NCBI GenBank assembly: GCA_029168955.1
Contig: JAPDOI010001427.1
Location: 1 to 64,000 of the forward strand
Reading direction: 5' to 3'
Length of the DNA: 64,000 nt
DNA from: Aplectana chamaeleonis
Taxonomy: Eukaryota > Nematoda > Chromadorea > Rhabditida > Cosmocercidae
The notes below the pieces were generated by a model. It was not told the origin of the DNA and did no database searches. It saw only the letters and a list, made by a program, of their open reading frames with translations. The translations under genes and the position numbers were made by a program. Below are positions 1 through 10,789 of the stretch, one piece after another. Position 1 is the stretch's first letter. Each line of letters starts with the position of its first letter.

Positions 1-75
1 CCCGCAGTCTCTGTCCTCCGATCGCCTCTTTTGGTTCGCCGGCCATCTTTATGTCGATGGCCCACGGCGGAGAAA
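1..75. repeat. Fragment of a dispersed repeat
   Basis: The first ~60 bases closely resemble 55795-55853 (shared words GTCCTCCG, TTTTGGTTCGCC and ATGTCGATG). Bases 61-75 resemble the start of the larger repeat at 1041-1583. The repeat is cut by the window edge, so its true extent is unknown. It is non-coding as far as I can see. Confidence 0.5.
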
Positions 76-114
76 GTCTACACCTCGTTCCACGACAACT
101 CTGAAGATTTCAGA

Positions 115-219
115 AATGTTGCGAACACTAATTTCAACAACTTACCGAAGCCTTCCGTAAGTTGTTGAAATCGTGATCGTAAGTTGCGCAGCCTCATGCC
201 CTAATGTGTTCGCAACATT
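115..219. repeat. Nested inverted repeat (hairpin)
   Basis: An outer pair (AATGTTGCGAACAC at 115-128 and its complement at 206-219) encloses an inner perfect stem (TTTCAACAACTTAC and GTAAGTTGTTGAAA around 132-170) with a ~10-base loop. It is probably a small foldback transposon remnant. No target duplication was identified. Confidence 0.6.
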
Positions 220-1040
220 TTCGGAACTGTTCTGTAACTCTCCAAAATGTTGATTGTAACTATTAGAGTCTCGCCGCGATGGACTGATCGCTACGCGAAC
301 CCTCCGCCGCGGTAATTAGGTCGCGGAGCCGCGGGGTTCGCGTTGCGACAACGGGCGATCGGGGCGCGGGGTTACACCCGCGAGTTAGTTACTTGCATGT
401 GCATATATGTATTGGTAGCGGTTAAAATCGATCATAGGAGCATAAAAGTGTTGAAACCTGACTGAATCACCACCCGAAGTGAGCACAGTGAGCAACGCAC
501 AGAAATAGCTGAGGTTTTTGTAAAAAAAAATTTTCTTCTCTGTTCACGCTGTTTTGGCAAGGCGTAATATTATATAAGGTCTCTCCTACTGACCCAGGCT
601 CTTTATTGCTTCCCGTAAAACTTTTTATTTTTACAAGTTTGCTTTTGAATAATTAGTGCAATAGCAGTAGTGAATAATTATATCTGTCGATACTCGTCTC
701 CTTTAGAATCACCTAATCTACCTCTAACGAAAAATCATTCGGCTTCTATTCGCACTAGATGATGACACCCACAAGGACTCACGGGATTCCTTCAATAGAG
801 CAAATATAGCAATTTTTTTACAAACTTTGATTCTTAAATTTTTTTCTTTGTGCGATGCGTGAGTGAGTATGTCCGTTTATTAACAAACTCTTCAGGGTTG
901 GCAGGGGAACTGGGAAACGATTCTGAGGTTGGGGTGTGCCTGGCTCATAGCTGCGCAAAAAGGCACCCAACATCTGTCCAGTACTCAACTCCAACTGCTT
1001 ACAAATAGGTGCAACTGAGATACTCAGATTGACGGCCCGC
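220..1040. other. Unassigned intergenic DNA
   Basis: Around 260-380 there is a GC-rich segment with an imperfect stem (CGCGAACCC against GGGTTCGCG). The remainder is AT-rich with no convincing gene, splice pattern or repeat that I can support. Confidence 0.4.
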
Positions 1041-1583
1041 GCACCTTTCCCAGCTGACCCGCGATCATTTTTTCTATTATTATTTACCTCAAGCATGTCA
1101 CCCCGGGTCCACGGCGGAGAAACGCCCCGCCTCGGTCCGCCGCAGTCTGCGGTGAGGAACTACCCTCCCCGCGGATGGCGGCGAAAGCCCCCCCCCCCCC
1201 CCCCCCGTGGGGGTACCCTTATCCCCTCAGCGGTTAAAAATGTACTGGCCTCCGGAGAGTGACTCGAAGTCACCTTCCAGGACCGGCTATAGAATGCCGA
1301 ATGAGGACTTCAGTGAGATGAGGCGCCTTTTATACCGGCTGTACACGTGATAAGCACGTTACGACGTGATCATTCGTGACCATTATCAATTGTCTTTCCA
1401 AGCGGCCGAATTGAAGATGGCATGGCGTGTTTTGTGGCTCGCAGGCGAGCCAATATCCGCGCTGCGTGTGCGTCGCGTGCAGCATGGTTCGCCGCTGGCC
1501 GGCACCCTACAAATGTGGGGCGCCGGCGATCGTTTTCGGCATAGAGGTTCGCCGGCCGCCGCCCTGAGTACCTGAGAATCTCA
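1041..1583. repeat. Long dispersed direct repeat, copy 1
   Basis: This segment is repeated in the same orientation at 55862-56400. Shared landmarks in order are ACCCCGGGTCCACGGCGGAG, the GCCGCAGTCTGCGGTGAG block, a poly-C run (17 C here at about 1190-1206), CTCCGGAGAGTGACTCGAAG, CACGTGATAAGCACGTTACG, and a terminal GAGTACCTGAG. Homology stops abruptly after that at both loci, which suggests a mobile unit of ~0.54 kb. Frames inside it are open on both strands in both copies but change between copies, so I do not call a gene. Confidence 0.75.
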
Positions 1584-2154
1584 ACTTCGAACACTACATT
1601 ATCTGCGTACCTGTGATACACCCTGGCCATAGCTAGAGCTATGATTGTACAGGCACTTGATGGTTTCCGTCTCCCTCCGAATCTCGATTGTGAGATGTGC
1701 TGCGGCAATGTCCATGCATAAATCCAGCTCTGCACCAACAACTTTGATTCCACGACTTACTGTTGGAATCACAGAGAAACTCACGTCATAAACCTGAGCC
1801 ACAGACCAGTGCTTGTTAGTAGGTGGGTTAGTAATCGATGCTGCAGAGTCGGACTCGGAACTTCTGAAGTATGTGGACATTTTAGTTTTTACATCCGATA
1901 ACTGAAGATCGCAATAAACCTTTTTACAGCGAAACATTAGACAGAACGAAACGATGTGGAAATGAGTTTACGTGAGGCGAGCGGACCCATGTGGTTCCAC
2001 CCTCTTCATCCTACCGGTCCGACGCAAGCACATCGACATAATGACCATCGAGTGAACACCTTCTTATCATCAGCAATGTTTATCGTTTTGGAGAGACTGA
2101 TTCGAAACCTCGCACCCTACATCTACTTTCCCGCCTCGATATCACTACATTAGA
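1584..2154. other. Unassigned DNA
   Basis: Short open frames occur on both strands (for example a 112-codon frame on the minus strand at 1599-1937) but none shows a recognisable domain or convincing splice context. I see nothing firm here. Confidence 0.3.
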
Positions 2155-2716
2155 AATTGTGGTGAGCGCGAAGCGCTCACCAGATTTGGCTTTGATTCGC
2201 CATCGCGCAACCCCCTGATCTCAGTATCAGTGTCCAGAGTAAACGTAGGAAGACCGTTCTTTTTGCATTTAATACACTTTAGGAGGCTGAATAACTATTC
2301 AAAAATTGGTCCGGAATGGTTACCTGAGATTCGAGAAAAATTGTCAAAACCACGTCATTTTGGTCGAAAAAAGGGTTCATCTCCTTTTTTTTCAGTTGGC
2401 GTACACGATCTTGTTGGAACACTTAACGTTGAGCTAGAAAGCTCATTTTTGGCCAGAAAGTTGGTTATGATTGCACCTAGCTCCTGTCAAAATTTGAAGT
2501 TGGTAGCTCAATTTTTGTGGAACCTCAAAATTGAGGGTCAGGAAAGTCAAAAACACGTAAACATGTTATTATAAACCATCCGACGTTTACTCATCCGTAA
2601 AAATGAACTAATGAAATAAACACCGTTACTGATAAGCTTTTGCTCAGGATTGAACGCGCCCTGAAACGGGGCAACGCTTCGATCAATACGGCGGGATTTC
2701 GGAAGTACTTTTTGGA
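2155..2716. repeat. Dispersed repeat that precedes a 42-bp array, copy 1
   Basis: The segment starts with a GC-rich hairpin (GTGAGCGCGAAGCGCTCACC), continues with an ACCAGATTTGGCTTTGA-like block, and ends with AACATGTTATT, AAACCATCCGACGTT and AAAATGAACTAATGAAA. The same blocks in the same order occur at 7640-8190, and a partial copy lies at 7240-7520. Both complete copies are followed immediately by a 42-bp minisatellite array (from 2717 and from ~8213), so repeat and array may have moved or been duplicated together. Confidence 0.7.
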
Positions 2717-3005
2717 ACGCCGCACGGTGTGAATCAGAAGTGGGCCACATAACGCCGTAGAAAGTGTGCGGGACCCAAATGAGAGTGCGCAGGGCGCCGT
2801 ACAAATTGTGTGGGACCCAAATGAGAGTGCGCCGGACGCCGTAGAAACTGTGTGGGACCCAAGTGAGAGTGCGCAGGACGCCGTAGAAACTGTGTGGGAC
2901 CCAAATGAGAGTGCACAGAACGCCGTAGAAAGTGTGTGGGACCCAAATAACAGTGCGCCGGACGCCGTAGAAAGTGTGTGGGACCCAAATGAGAGTGCGC
3001 CGGAC
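2717..3005. repeat. 42-bp minisatellite, type A, left part
   Basis: About six units of 42 bp containing CGCCGTAGAAAGTGTG followed by GGGACCCAAATGAGAGTGCG. Degenerate units begin near 2717 and clear ones at about 2752. The array is interrupted at 3006 by a hAT-like element and resumes at 5217. Because 42 is a multiple of three the array is open in several frames on both strands; the resulting 14-residue repeats are not evidence for a protein. Confidence 0.9.
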
Positions 3006-5216
3006 CAGGGGTGTGCGTTTTTCGTTTTTCGATTTTTCGGTTTTTTCGTTTTTCGCCCTTTTTGGCGAAAAAAATCAATATCGAAAAAAACGAAAAAGTT
3101 TAAATTTTTTTCGGTTTTTTTCGGTCTGAAATTTGCGGTTCTGATGCGACTTGCAGTCGATCCTTCGCTGCTTACAGATGTCTCCAGCAAGTTTGCACAC
3201 GTCTCTGACTTTATTCCAGAATCAAGCAGAAGCAAACGTATGATCTGCACCTTGCACGACGGTTCCTTCTACTACATCACTTTCGATTAAAAATTACATT
3301 GATGGAGCCGAAATTTTTTGAATTTCCTGTTTTTCAGCAGACTAATACGACTCGGCGCATCTTTTGAGCATGGCCATAACTTTCAGGAATAATTCTCCGA
3401 AAAACCAAAAATACACATTTCGACAGGCGGAAACATCACCAATATAATAACGCTAATCGATTCCGCATAGCAGATAACCTGCATCGGTAATTCGAAGGCA
3501 GCGTTCACGATAATCATTCTCGATGACTTTCCGCAGTGAAAATCATAGGCGAGAACAATTCTATGCTCTCAGTGACAAAAAATGGTTTAAAAAGAGCTAG
3601 GAATGGCTAAATAATGGATGCAAACAGGCGTTCTGAGGTCACCGAAACTCCTCATGTCGCCTTTCCGCCCCTAGAACCTCGAGGTTGTGATAACATGAAG
3701 TACTCAAGTCAAGGAAATACTGATGAGCGAGCTAAACCGCTTGATTATCACTGTTATAACTTTGACTTTAACTTTATTACGCGCCCTTGCAGAAGTGTAG
3801 AAACATAGGAAAGGCAAAAAAAAACATCGAAAACATCAAGGAATTTAAAAAATGACAAGTTTCGAAAGGAAAAAACGTAAAACAATTAATAGATCCTTGC
3901 TCGACAATGTAGGTAATTTTTGACAGGTGTTTTGAATTTAACAAGTTGATCGGTATCTGAACAGTATGACTCATCTTCAAGTATTCCATGCCGGCTCTGA
4001 AGGTGAAGAAGCCGCGCCACAAAGAGGTGCGCGGCTGACGGAATTTAAGCTTGAACCTTTCTCTCCTAGTATTTGTTATATTTTGCTATGACTGAGCGCT
4101 CCGCTCTTTACTCCGCCCGGACTCATCCGAGCAAGATAAGCTTTAGCATCCTTCGTAGCGGCTGATTCCTCCACGCTCAAACGCTCAAAAGTCAACTTAA
4201 TAAAGTGTGGCCCTCTTTTAGCAACAAAACACGGTTTCCGCGTTTTCTTCAAGCATGCCTTGCTGTATAGGGCACCAGAATTTCGGTAAACGAAAGAGAT
4301 ATCAAAAGTGCAATCTATTGTGAACACTGCTTTAAGTTCAGGAAAATTCGTTTTCGTTCAAGGTGTTCATGGAAAAGACGTGGAGAATCGCTCTTTGGAG
4401 GCCCATAATTTTCAAGCGGAAGTCAACCTAAATTTTCCTGCTCCCTCTATCGATCTATACCAAAAAAAGTGCAAATAAAAACTTTCTAGGCGAATGGCAT
4501 CAAGTACAGATCCATCAAGCGAAACTGATTGAACGTAACCCCTATGTAGACACCGCGACTCAATGCATGTGGTTGCGTCGCGGCCATTACCGTCCAATAG
4601 CGCCGAGAGACTAAGCTTACTGGTCAGTGTTGACCACGACGCAATCGCTCACACTGAAATTCAACATGACAGCACAAAAATTCACGCAAGAGTGTGCTAT
4701 CCATCAAGAACTATTGATGTTCGTCTCTGTACAACGTTTGTTCCGTTTTGATCTATGACTTGCCCACGACTTTCAACTTCTGCGAATTCCGGTATTTTTT
4801 CATGAAATTGGGGACGACCTTCGAGCCCACAGTTTAGATCAAAAACGTGAAAAAACGTGGATGTGATCGTTCAGAGAACCACCGCACTTTCAAAACAAGA
4901 AGTTCACCACAAGAATTTAAGAAGGTGTTCAGCGCTAAAATTTTGCCAGGATTCGACGCTGCAACAAGGGTAAAATTCCTTACATTGATACGCTGATTGG
5001 GTATGCTTTTGTGTCACCAAGAAAACATAATTCTGTCATTATTCAAAGCACTTCGATTACGTTGCCTTGTTTTTCCAGTCCAAAATATGCAATTACGAAA
5101 ATAAAATGTTTCAAAAGACAAGAAATTTTTCGGTTTTTTCGGAATTTTTCGAATTCAAAACCGAAAATTTTTCGTTTTTCGGTTTTTTCGGTTTCGAAGT
5201 TTTTCGCACATGCCTG
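3006..5216. mobile_element. Non-autonomous hAT-like DNA transposon, copy 1 (2.2 kb)
   Basis: The ends are CAGGGGTGTGCG and CGCACATGCCTG, an imperfect 12-bp terminal inverted repeat of the CAGGG type typical of hAT elements. The flanks carry a near-perfect 8-bp target duplication (CGCCGGAC at 2998-3005, CACCGGAC at 5217-5224), which is the size expected for hAT. Both ends are followed by CGAAAAA/TTTTTCG-rich subterminal sequence. The same element occurs at 40060-47765, where the target duplication is perfect. No transposase frame is visible, so mobilisation would have needed an enzyme from elsewhere. The element is inserted in the middle of a 42-bp array and itself contains an older TIR element at 3493-4335. 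Confidence 0.88.
3493..4335. mobile_element. Nested TIR element of the GGCAGTGTTCACGAT family
   Basis: The left end GAAGGCAGCGTTCACGATAA and right end TGTGAACACTGCTTTAA are inverted copies of the ends found in complete elements at 11040-11493 and 36221-36714. It lies inside the hAT-like element, and the corresponding segment of hAT copy 2 is 41302-41754. Copy 1 is ~0.4 kb longer because of extra DNA around 3750-4130. No coding frame is recognised. Confidence 0.6.
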
Positions 5217-5880
5217 CACCGGACGCCGTAGAAAGTGTGCGGGACCCAAATGAGAGTGCGCAGGACGCCGTACAAAGTGTGTGGGACCCAAATGAGAGTG
5301 CGCAGAACGCCGTAGAAAGTGTGTGGGACCCAAATAACAGTGCGCCGGACGCCTCAGAAAGTGTGTGGGACCTAAATAACAGTGCGCCGGACGCCGTAGA
5401 AACTGTGCGGGACCAAAATGAGAGTGCGCAGGACGCCGTAGAAAGTGTGCCGGACCCAAATGAGAGTGAGCAGAACGCCGTAGAAAGTGTGTGGGACCCA
5501 AATAACAGTGCGCCGGACGCCGTAGAAAGTGTGCGGGACCCAAATGAGTGTGCGCAGGACGCCGTAGAAAGTGTGTGGGACCCAAATGGGTGCGCGCAGA
5601 ACGCCGTAGAAAGTGTGTGGGACCCAAATAACAGTGCGCCGGACGCCGTAGAAAGTGTGCGGGACCCAAATGAGTGTGCGCAGGACGCCGTAGAAAGTGT
5701 GCGGGACCCAAACGGGTGTGCGCAGAACGTCGTAGAAAGTGTGTGGGACCCAAATAACAGTGCGTCGGACGCCGTGGAAAGTGTGCGGGACCCAAATGGG
5801 TGTGCGCAGTACGCCGTAGAACGTGTGTGGGACCCAAGTGGGATGCGCCGGAGGCCGTAGAAAGTTTGCGGAACCCAAAT
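5217..5880. repeat. 42-bp minisatellite, type A, middle part
   Basis: About 16 units of 42 bp (CGCCGTAGAAAGTGTG then GGGACCCAAATGAGAGTGCG, with AATAACAGTGCG and AATGGGTGTGCG variants). Variant order suggests a higher-order unit of about three (GAGAGTGCGCAGGA, GGGTGTGCGCAGAA, AACAGTGCGCCGGA). It is directly continuous with the left part once the hAT-like element is removed. Confidence 0.9.
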
Positions 5881-6187
5881 ACAAACACGCCCATGCCTAT
5901 AATTTTTTTCCGCAGGGCTACCGTAACCATTCTTGAACAAAACATGATAACGAACGATAACACACGCTCATGACATGCGGGGTATAAAAGGGCAGAGGAG
6001 CGGTATGCATTCATTCACAAACCGCTCTCTTCGACAAGCCACTGGAGAGTGGCTAAGGAGGTGGAAATTGTGCAAACATGATTGGTGGCTACTACGATGT
6101 GCTTATATCCAAGCTGACACTTGGAAAAATTCGAAGGAGGGTTACGGTAGCCCGGCGGAAAAAATGATCGGCATAGGCGTGATTGTG
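5881..6187. mobile_element. 307-bp TIR element inserted in the 42-bp array
   Basis: The ends are ACAAACACGCCCATGCC and GGCATAGGCGTGATTGTG, and inner sequence extends the inverted repeat for about 50 bp (GGGCTACCGTAACC and GGTTACGGTAGCCC). The flanks carry a perfect 8-bp duplication ACCCAAAT (5873-5880 and 6188-6195), which is part of the minisatellite unit. The ends do not match the CAGGG hAT consensus, so I leave the superfamily open. Internally there is a good TATA-box context. No protein is recognised. Confidence 0.78.
5981..5994 (+). promoter_or_regulatory. TATA-box-like motif
   Basis: GGTATAAAAGGGC, a strong match to a eukaryotic TATA box, lies inside the 307-bp TIR element. It may be a relic of the element's own promoter. 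No transcript or frame downstream can be supported. Confidence 0.35.
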
Positions 6188-6290
6188 ACCCAAATGGGTG
6201 TGCGCAGAACGCCGTACAAAGGGTGCAGGACATCACTGGGAGCGTGCAGGACGTCATAGAAGGGGGCGGGGGGGGGCAGGGCATCAGTGG
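6188..6290. repeat. 42-bp minisatellite, type A, degenerate right end
   Basis: Two or three decayed units after the 307-bp element, including CAGGACATCACTGGGAGCG and CAGGACGTCATAGAAG. The change from GACGCCGT to GACGTCAT is notable because it approaches the CRE-type satellite. A poly-G stretch follows. Confidence 0.7.
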
Positions 6291-6360
6291 GTTTGCTTTG
6301 AATTAACACCACCAGGCATAAACCATCTTAGAAAGGAAACCTTCAGGAAAAATAAATGAA

Positions 6361-7029
6361 ATTCCTGAAAGTTTAGGTTCCCGGCAAATGTAAAGATTTG
6401 GCATGGCCATTTTTTTCGAAAGATTAGAAATATACTCAGTTAAAAGGGGAAGGTAAAAAAATGGAAAAAGTTTTGAAATATTCCTGAGAACTATTTGGCT
6501 TAGAATAATTCGCTTTTTGGGAAATGTAGTGAAATAGTTGAAAGTATGATTTGGCAGTCGAGTTTGAACCAATTATTTATAAGAGTTGTGCAAAATGAGA
6601 AATCGCATTGTATGAGCTTATCCGTAGAACATATCGAAGCAAAATCACGCGTGATATGGCTAGCAGTAAACGCTCGTTCGGGAGCTGGAATGCCGCGATC
6701 TATTAAGTAAAGTGAAATCAACTGTTTGTTCCATATCACGCGTGATTTTGCTTCGATATGTTCTACGGATAAGCTCATACAATGCGATTTCTCATTTTGC
6801 ACAACTCTTATAAATAGTTGGTTCAAACTCGACTGCCAAATCATACTTTCAACTATTTCACTACATTTCCCAAAAAGCGAATTATTCTAAGCCAAATAGT
6901 TCTCAGGAATATTTCAAAACTTTTTCCATTTTTTTACCTTCCCCTTTTAACTGAGTATATTTCTAATCTTTCGAAAAAAATGGCCATGCCAAATCTTTAC
7001 TTTTGCCGGGAACCTAAACTTTCAGGAAT
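6361..7029. mobile_element. Foldback element 1 (arms ~300 bp)
   Basis: The left arm 6361-~6660 and right arm ~6731-7029 are nearly perfect inverted copies around a ~70-bp loop. The outer ends are ATTCCTGAAAGTTTAGG and CCTAAACTTTCAGGAAT; the inner stem includes AAAATCACGCGTGAT. Identical short reading frames appear on opposite strands only because of the inverted arms. The sequence GGCAAANGTAANGATTTGGCA near the ends is shared with 9705-10359 and with single arms at ~11590-11990 and ~52270-52505, defining a family. Confidence 0.9.
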
Positions 7030-7239
7030 AGAGCGGTGGTTTTGCAAAAAAAAATTAACAGCCGTCAATTGAGAAATTGATAGACAGGGTGCGACCAAAG
7101 TACTTAGACCGGTCCTACACATAGATCGCTGATCGCGGCGATCTTAGATTTTGTCTCTGCCATCATATGTACATCATTGTGGGTACCTAATGGAAGTAGT
7201 TATTCACAGTTAGGTAAATGGAATACAAATGGAATTACG
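7030..7239. other. Unassigned spacer
   Basis: No gene or clear repeat is seen between foldback 1 and the next dispersed repeat. Confidence 0.3.
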
Positions 7240-7520
7240 CCGCATAATTTTGGTGCGCGCGATTCGCACACCAGATTTGGTTTTGAACCGGCAGCGCGCT
7301 CAACCGCTTTATTGAAATCCATGTTCAGAGTGAACGTAGAAATTAGCTCTGAATTGCATTGCATAGAACCTAAAAAGTTGGTATTATCGTCGTATATTGG
7401 TTTGGAATGGCTCCCCAATGTTTGAGAAAAATGTGAAGAAAACGCTCGTTTTCTCTGTAGACATCTTTTTTTTTCAGACGGCGTTCACGATCTTGTTTGT
7501 TGGCACACTCAAATCTAACT
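7240..7520. repeat. Dispersed repeat that precedes 42-bp arrays, partial copy
   Basis: Contains the GTGCGCGCGATTCGCACACC hairpin and the ACCAGATTTGG block of the family at 2155-2716 and 7640-8190, but ends before the array-proximal part. Confidence 0.6.
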
Positions 7521-7639
7521 AGGAAGCTCATTTTTTGACAAGAGGCTGGAAATGGATGCAGGTATAGTTCAGTTCCGCAATCGCGTTCAGTCCTCATTAT
7601 CACAATCGTAGAAGCGAAGCAGTTGTTTTTAAAAAATTG

Positions 7640-8190
7640 TGGTGCGCGCGACGCGCGCACCAGATCTGGCTTTAACTTGGCCATGCGCAACTCTGCGATT
7701 CCAAAATCAGCGTTCAGAGTCACGGTGGAGATACGTTTTTTTCTCCATTGGAAAGAGCGTAGAAAGTTGGCCTATGTACCGTTTTTCTCCATTGGAAAGA
7801 GCGTAGAAAGTTGGCCTATGTACCGAAACATGGTTTGGAATCGTTTCTTGGCACTCGAAAAAAAATGGCGAAAACCACGTGATTTTGGTCGAAAAACTGT
7901 TAATCTCCTTTTTTTCAGACGGCGTTCACGATCTTGTGTAACCAGTTAAAATTGAGCTAGGAAGCTAATTTTTTGGTAGGAGGCTGGAAATGGATGCAGC
8001 TAGCTCCTATTCAATTTTGGAGTTGAAAGCTCAATTGTAGCGGACCCTCGAAATTGAGGGTCAAGACGGGTAAAAACATGTAAACATGTTATTGTAAACC
8101 ATCCGACGTTCTCTGAGCTTCGAAAATGAACTAATGAAAAACAACACAGCTAATGATAGGCTTCCGGCCAGGATTGTTCTTTCTTTGAGA
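7640..8190. repeat. Dispersed repeat that precedes a 42-bp array, copy 2
   Basis: Begins at a GC-rich hairpin (GTGCGCGCGACGCGCGCACC) and ends in AACATGTTATTGTAAACC, ATCCGACGTTC and AAAATGAACTAATGAAAA. It parallels 2155-2716. It also contains a perfect tandem duplication of a 44-bp piece at 7741-7825 (TTCTCCATTGGAAAGAGCG), probably recent. Confidence 0.7.
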
Positions 8191-8212
8191 CGGTTGGTGT
8201 AAATAGGATTTG

Positions 8213-9526
8213 AGGAGTGCGCAGGACGCCGTAGAAATTGTGCGGGACCACAGTGGGAATGCGCAGGACGCCACAGAAAGTGTGCGGGCCACCAGTGTGG
8301 AAGCGTAGGTTGTCGAAGGAAGTGTGCGGGACCCCAGTGGGAGTGCTCAGGACGCCGTAGAACGTGTGCGGGACCCCAATGGGAGTGCGCAGGAGGCCGT
8401 AGAAAGTGTGCGGGACCACAGTGGGAATGCGCAGGACGCCGTAGAAAGTGTGCATTCCCAAAGTGGGAGTGCGTAGGACGCCGTAGAAGGTGTGCGGTAA
8501 CCCAGTGGGAATGCGCAGGACGCCGTAGAAGGTGTGCGGTAACCCAGTGGGAATGCGCAGGACGCCACGAAAGTGTGCGGGCCACCAGTGTGGAAGCGTA
8601 GGTTGTCGAAGGAAGTGTGCGGGACCCCAGTGGGAGTGCGCAGGACGCCGTAGAACGTGTGCGGGACCCCAATGGGAGTGCGCAGGAGGCCGTAGAAAGT
8701 GTGCGGGACCACAGTGGGAATGCGCAGGACGCCGTAGAAAGTGTGCATTCCCAAAGTGGGAGTGCGTAGGACGCCGTAGAAAGTGTGCGGTAACCCAGTG
8801 GGAGTGCGCAGGAAGCCGTAGAAAGCGTGCGGGCTACCAATGGGAGTGCGCAGGACGATGTAGAAAATGTACGGGACCCCAGTGGGAGTGTGCAGGACGC
8901 CGTAGAATGTGTGCGGTAACCCAGTGGGAGTGCGCAGGACGCCGTAGAAAGTGTGCGGGCCCCCAATGGGAGTGCGCAGGACGCCGTAGAAAGTGTGCGG
9001 GCCCCCAATGGGAGTGCGCAGGACGCCGTAGAAGGTGTTCGGTAACCCAGTGGGAGAGCGCAGGACGCCGTAGAAAGTGTGCGGGCTCCCATTGGGAACA
9101 CGCAGGACGCCGTAGAAAGTGTGCGGGTCCCCAATGGGAGTGCGCAGGACGCCGTAGAAAGTGTGCGGGCCCCCAATGGGAGTGCGCAGGACACCGTAGA
9201 AGGTGTTCGGTAACCCAGTGGGAATGCGCAGGACGCCGTAGAAGGTGTTCGGTAACCCAGTGGGAGTGCGCAGGACGCCGTAGAAAGTGTGCGGGCCCCC
9301 AATAGGAGTGCGCAGGACGCCGTAGAAAGTGTCCGGCTCCCGATGGGAGTGCGCAGGACGCCGTAGAAGGTGTTCGGTAACCCAGTGGGAGTGCGCAGGA
9401 CGCCGTAGAAGGTGTGCGGTAACCCCGTGGGAGTGCGCAGGACGCCGTAGAAAGTGTGCGGGCCCCCAATGGGAGTGCGCAGCATGCCGTAGAAAGTGTG
9501 CGGGCCCCCAGTGGAAAAGCGAGGGT
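8213..9526. repeat. 42-bp minisatellite, type A, large array (~31 units)
   Basis: About 31 units of CGCCGTAGAA(A/G)GTGTGCGG followed by (T/G)(A/G)(C/A)CCCAGTGGGAGTGCGC. A segment of about 320 bp (about 8220-8500) is repeated at about 8560-8790, including the odd unit with GTGTGGAAGCGTAGGTTGTC, so block duplication has occurred within the array. The array is open for hundreds of codons on both strands; I treat these as artefacts of the 14-codon period. Confidence 0.92.
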
Positions 9527-9704
9527 CATTTTTTATGGTTGCGGGTCACAATTTTTTGGAGTTATGGTTCTCAGACAACACCGATTCGTACCAATTTCAT
9601 TATTTACGGAAGGCGAAAGCTGTCATGAGAGGTTTCGCCTCTCCAAAATGGGAATCGCTGAACAAAAATCAGGTCAAAAAGGGAACCTTTGGAAAAATAT
9701 ATGA

Positions 9705-10359
9705 AATTTCTAAAAGTTTAGCTTCCTGGCAAAAGTAATGATTTGGCAATGTTTCAATTTCAAGAAATCAAAGAGTTGAAAAAAAAATTAAAAAACGTCT
9801 TGAAATATCTTTAAAAACGATTTGGCGCAAATCAACCACAAGTAATGAAAAAACTGGGAAATGTAGTGAAATGTAGTCGGATTTGGCGGTCAGTCGTAGG
9901 CCAACTTTTTATAAGTAGTGAGAGACGAGGTATAGGATTTTACAAGCTTCTCCGTTAAACTTATCAAAGCTAAATCAAGCGCGCAACGGAAACCTTAAAA
10001 CATTTCATTGAAGCTGTAATACGGAAATCAGGGTGGGTCAAGCTATGTAAACGTAACCCTCAAATCCGATGCACGCTTGATTTAGCTTTGATAAGTTTAA
10101 CGGAGAAGCTTGTAAAATCCTATACCTCGTCTCTCACTACATACATATAAAAAGTTGGCCTACGACTGGCCGCCTAATCCGATGTTAATCATTTCACTAC
10201 ATTTCCCAGTTTTTTCATTACTTGTGGTTGATTTGCGCCAAATCAGTTTTAAAGATATTTCAAGACGTTTTTTAATTTTTCTTTTCAACTCTTTGATTTC
10301 TTGAAATTAAAACATTGCCAAATCATTACTTTTGCCAGGAAGCTAAACTTTTAGAAATT
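9705..10359. mobile_element. Foldback element 2 (arms ~290 bp)
   Basis: The arms 9705-~9994 and ~10070-10359 are near-perfect inverted copies, with outer ends AATTTCTAAAAGTTTAGCTT and its complement, and an inner stem with CTTCTCCGTTAAACTTATCA. It belongs to the same family as 6361-7029 (shared GGCAAAAGTAATGATTTGGC). Confidence 0.88.
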
Positions 10360-10608
10360 CAACTATGAAAATGAAGAAATCATTCTCGAAACAACCGCTT
10401 CGCTTCTTCGATTGTGATAATGAGACTTTGCGGACTGAACGCGATTGCGGAACTAGATCATAACTCCCATTCGAATTTGAATATGATACCTTAACTTTGA
10501 AGGGTACCCTCAAAATTGTGGGTTTACATACTAAATTAGCCGTGGAGCACGACAGCTGCTTGGGCATCCTACGGCGGTGTAGACCAGGTTGTGTGGGTGG
10601 ATCTGCAG

Positions 10609-10724
10609 CAGGGATGTGCGGCAAACGATTTTCAAAAATTGGCAAACGACAGACAAAAATCGTCCACAAATAGCCGTCAAACGGCAATCGGCCCCCGGCA
10701 AACGGCTATTGCCGCACATCCCTG
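10609..10724. mobile_element. 116-bp hAT MITE
   Basis: A compact element with TIR CAGGGATGTGCGGC and GCCGCACATCCCTG, flanked by a perfect 8-bp duplication ATCTGCAG (10601-10608 and 10725-10732). The interior repeats GGCAAACG-type words. The end sequence and 8-bp duplication identify a hAT-type MITE; it is too short to encode anything. Confidence 0.9.
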
Positions 10725-10789
10725 ATCTGCAGCCCATTAAAACAAATCGTAGGGGTAATTAGTAAACATTTGAGATTTCGTTAACATGA

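Noticed and set aside
6303..7072. Two identical small proteins on opposite strands (6303-6572 and 6818-7072)
   Set aside because: They are the two inverted arms of one foldback element, not duplicated genes.
8061..9485. Open frames of up to 474 codons over the type A arrays (also 5043-6014, 5155-5940, 2591-3250)
   Set aside because: The 42-bp period is 14 codons, so the arrays are open in several frames on both strands at once; there is no codon bias, start context or domain.
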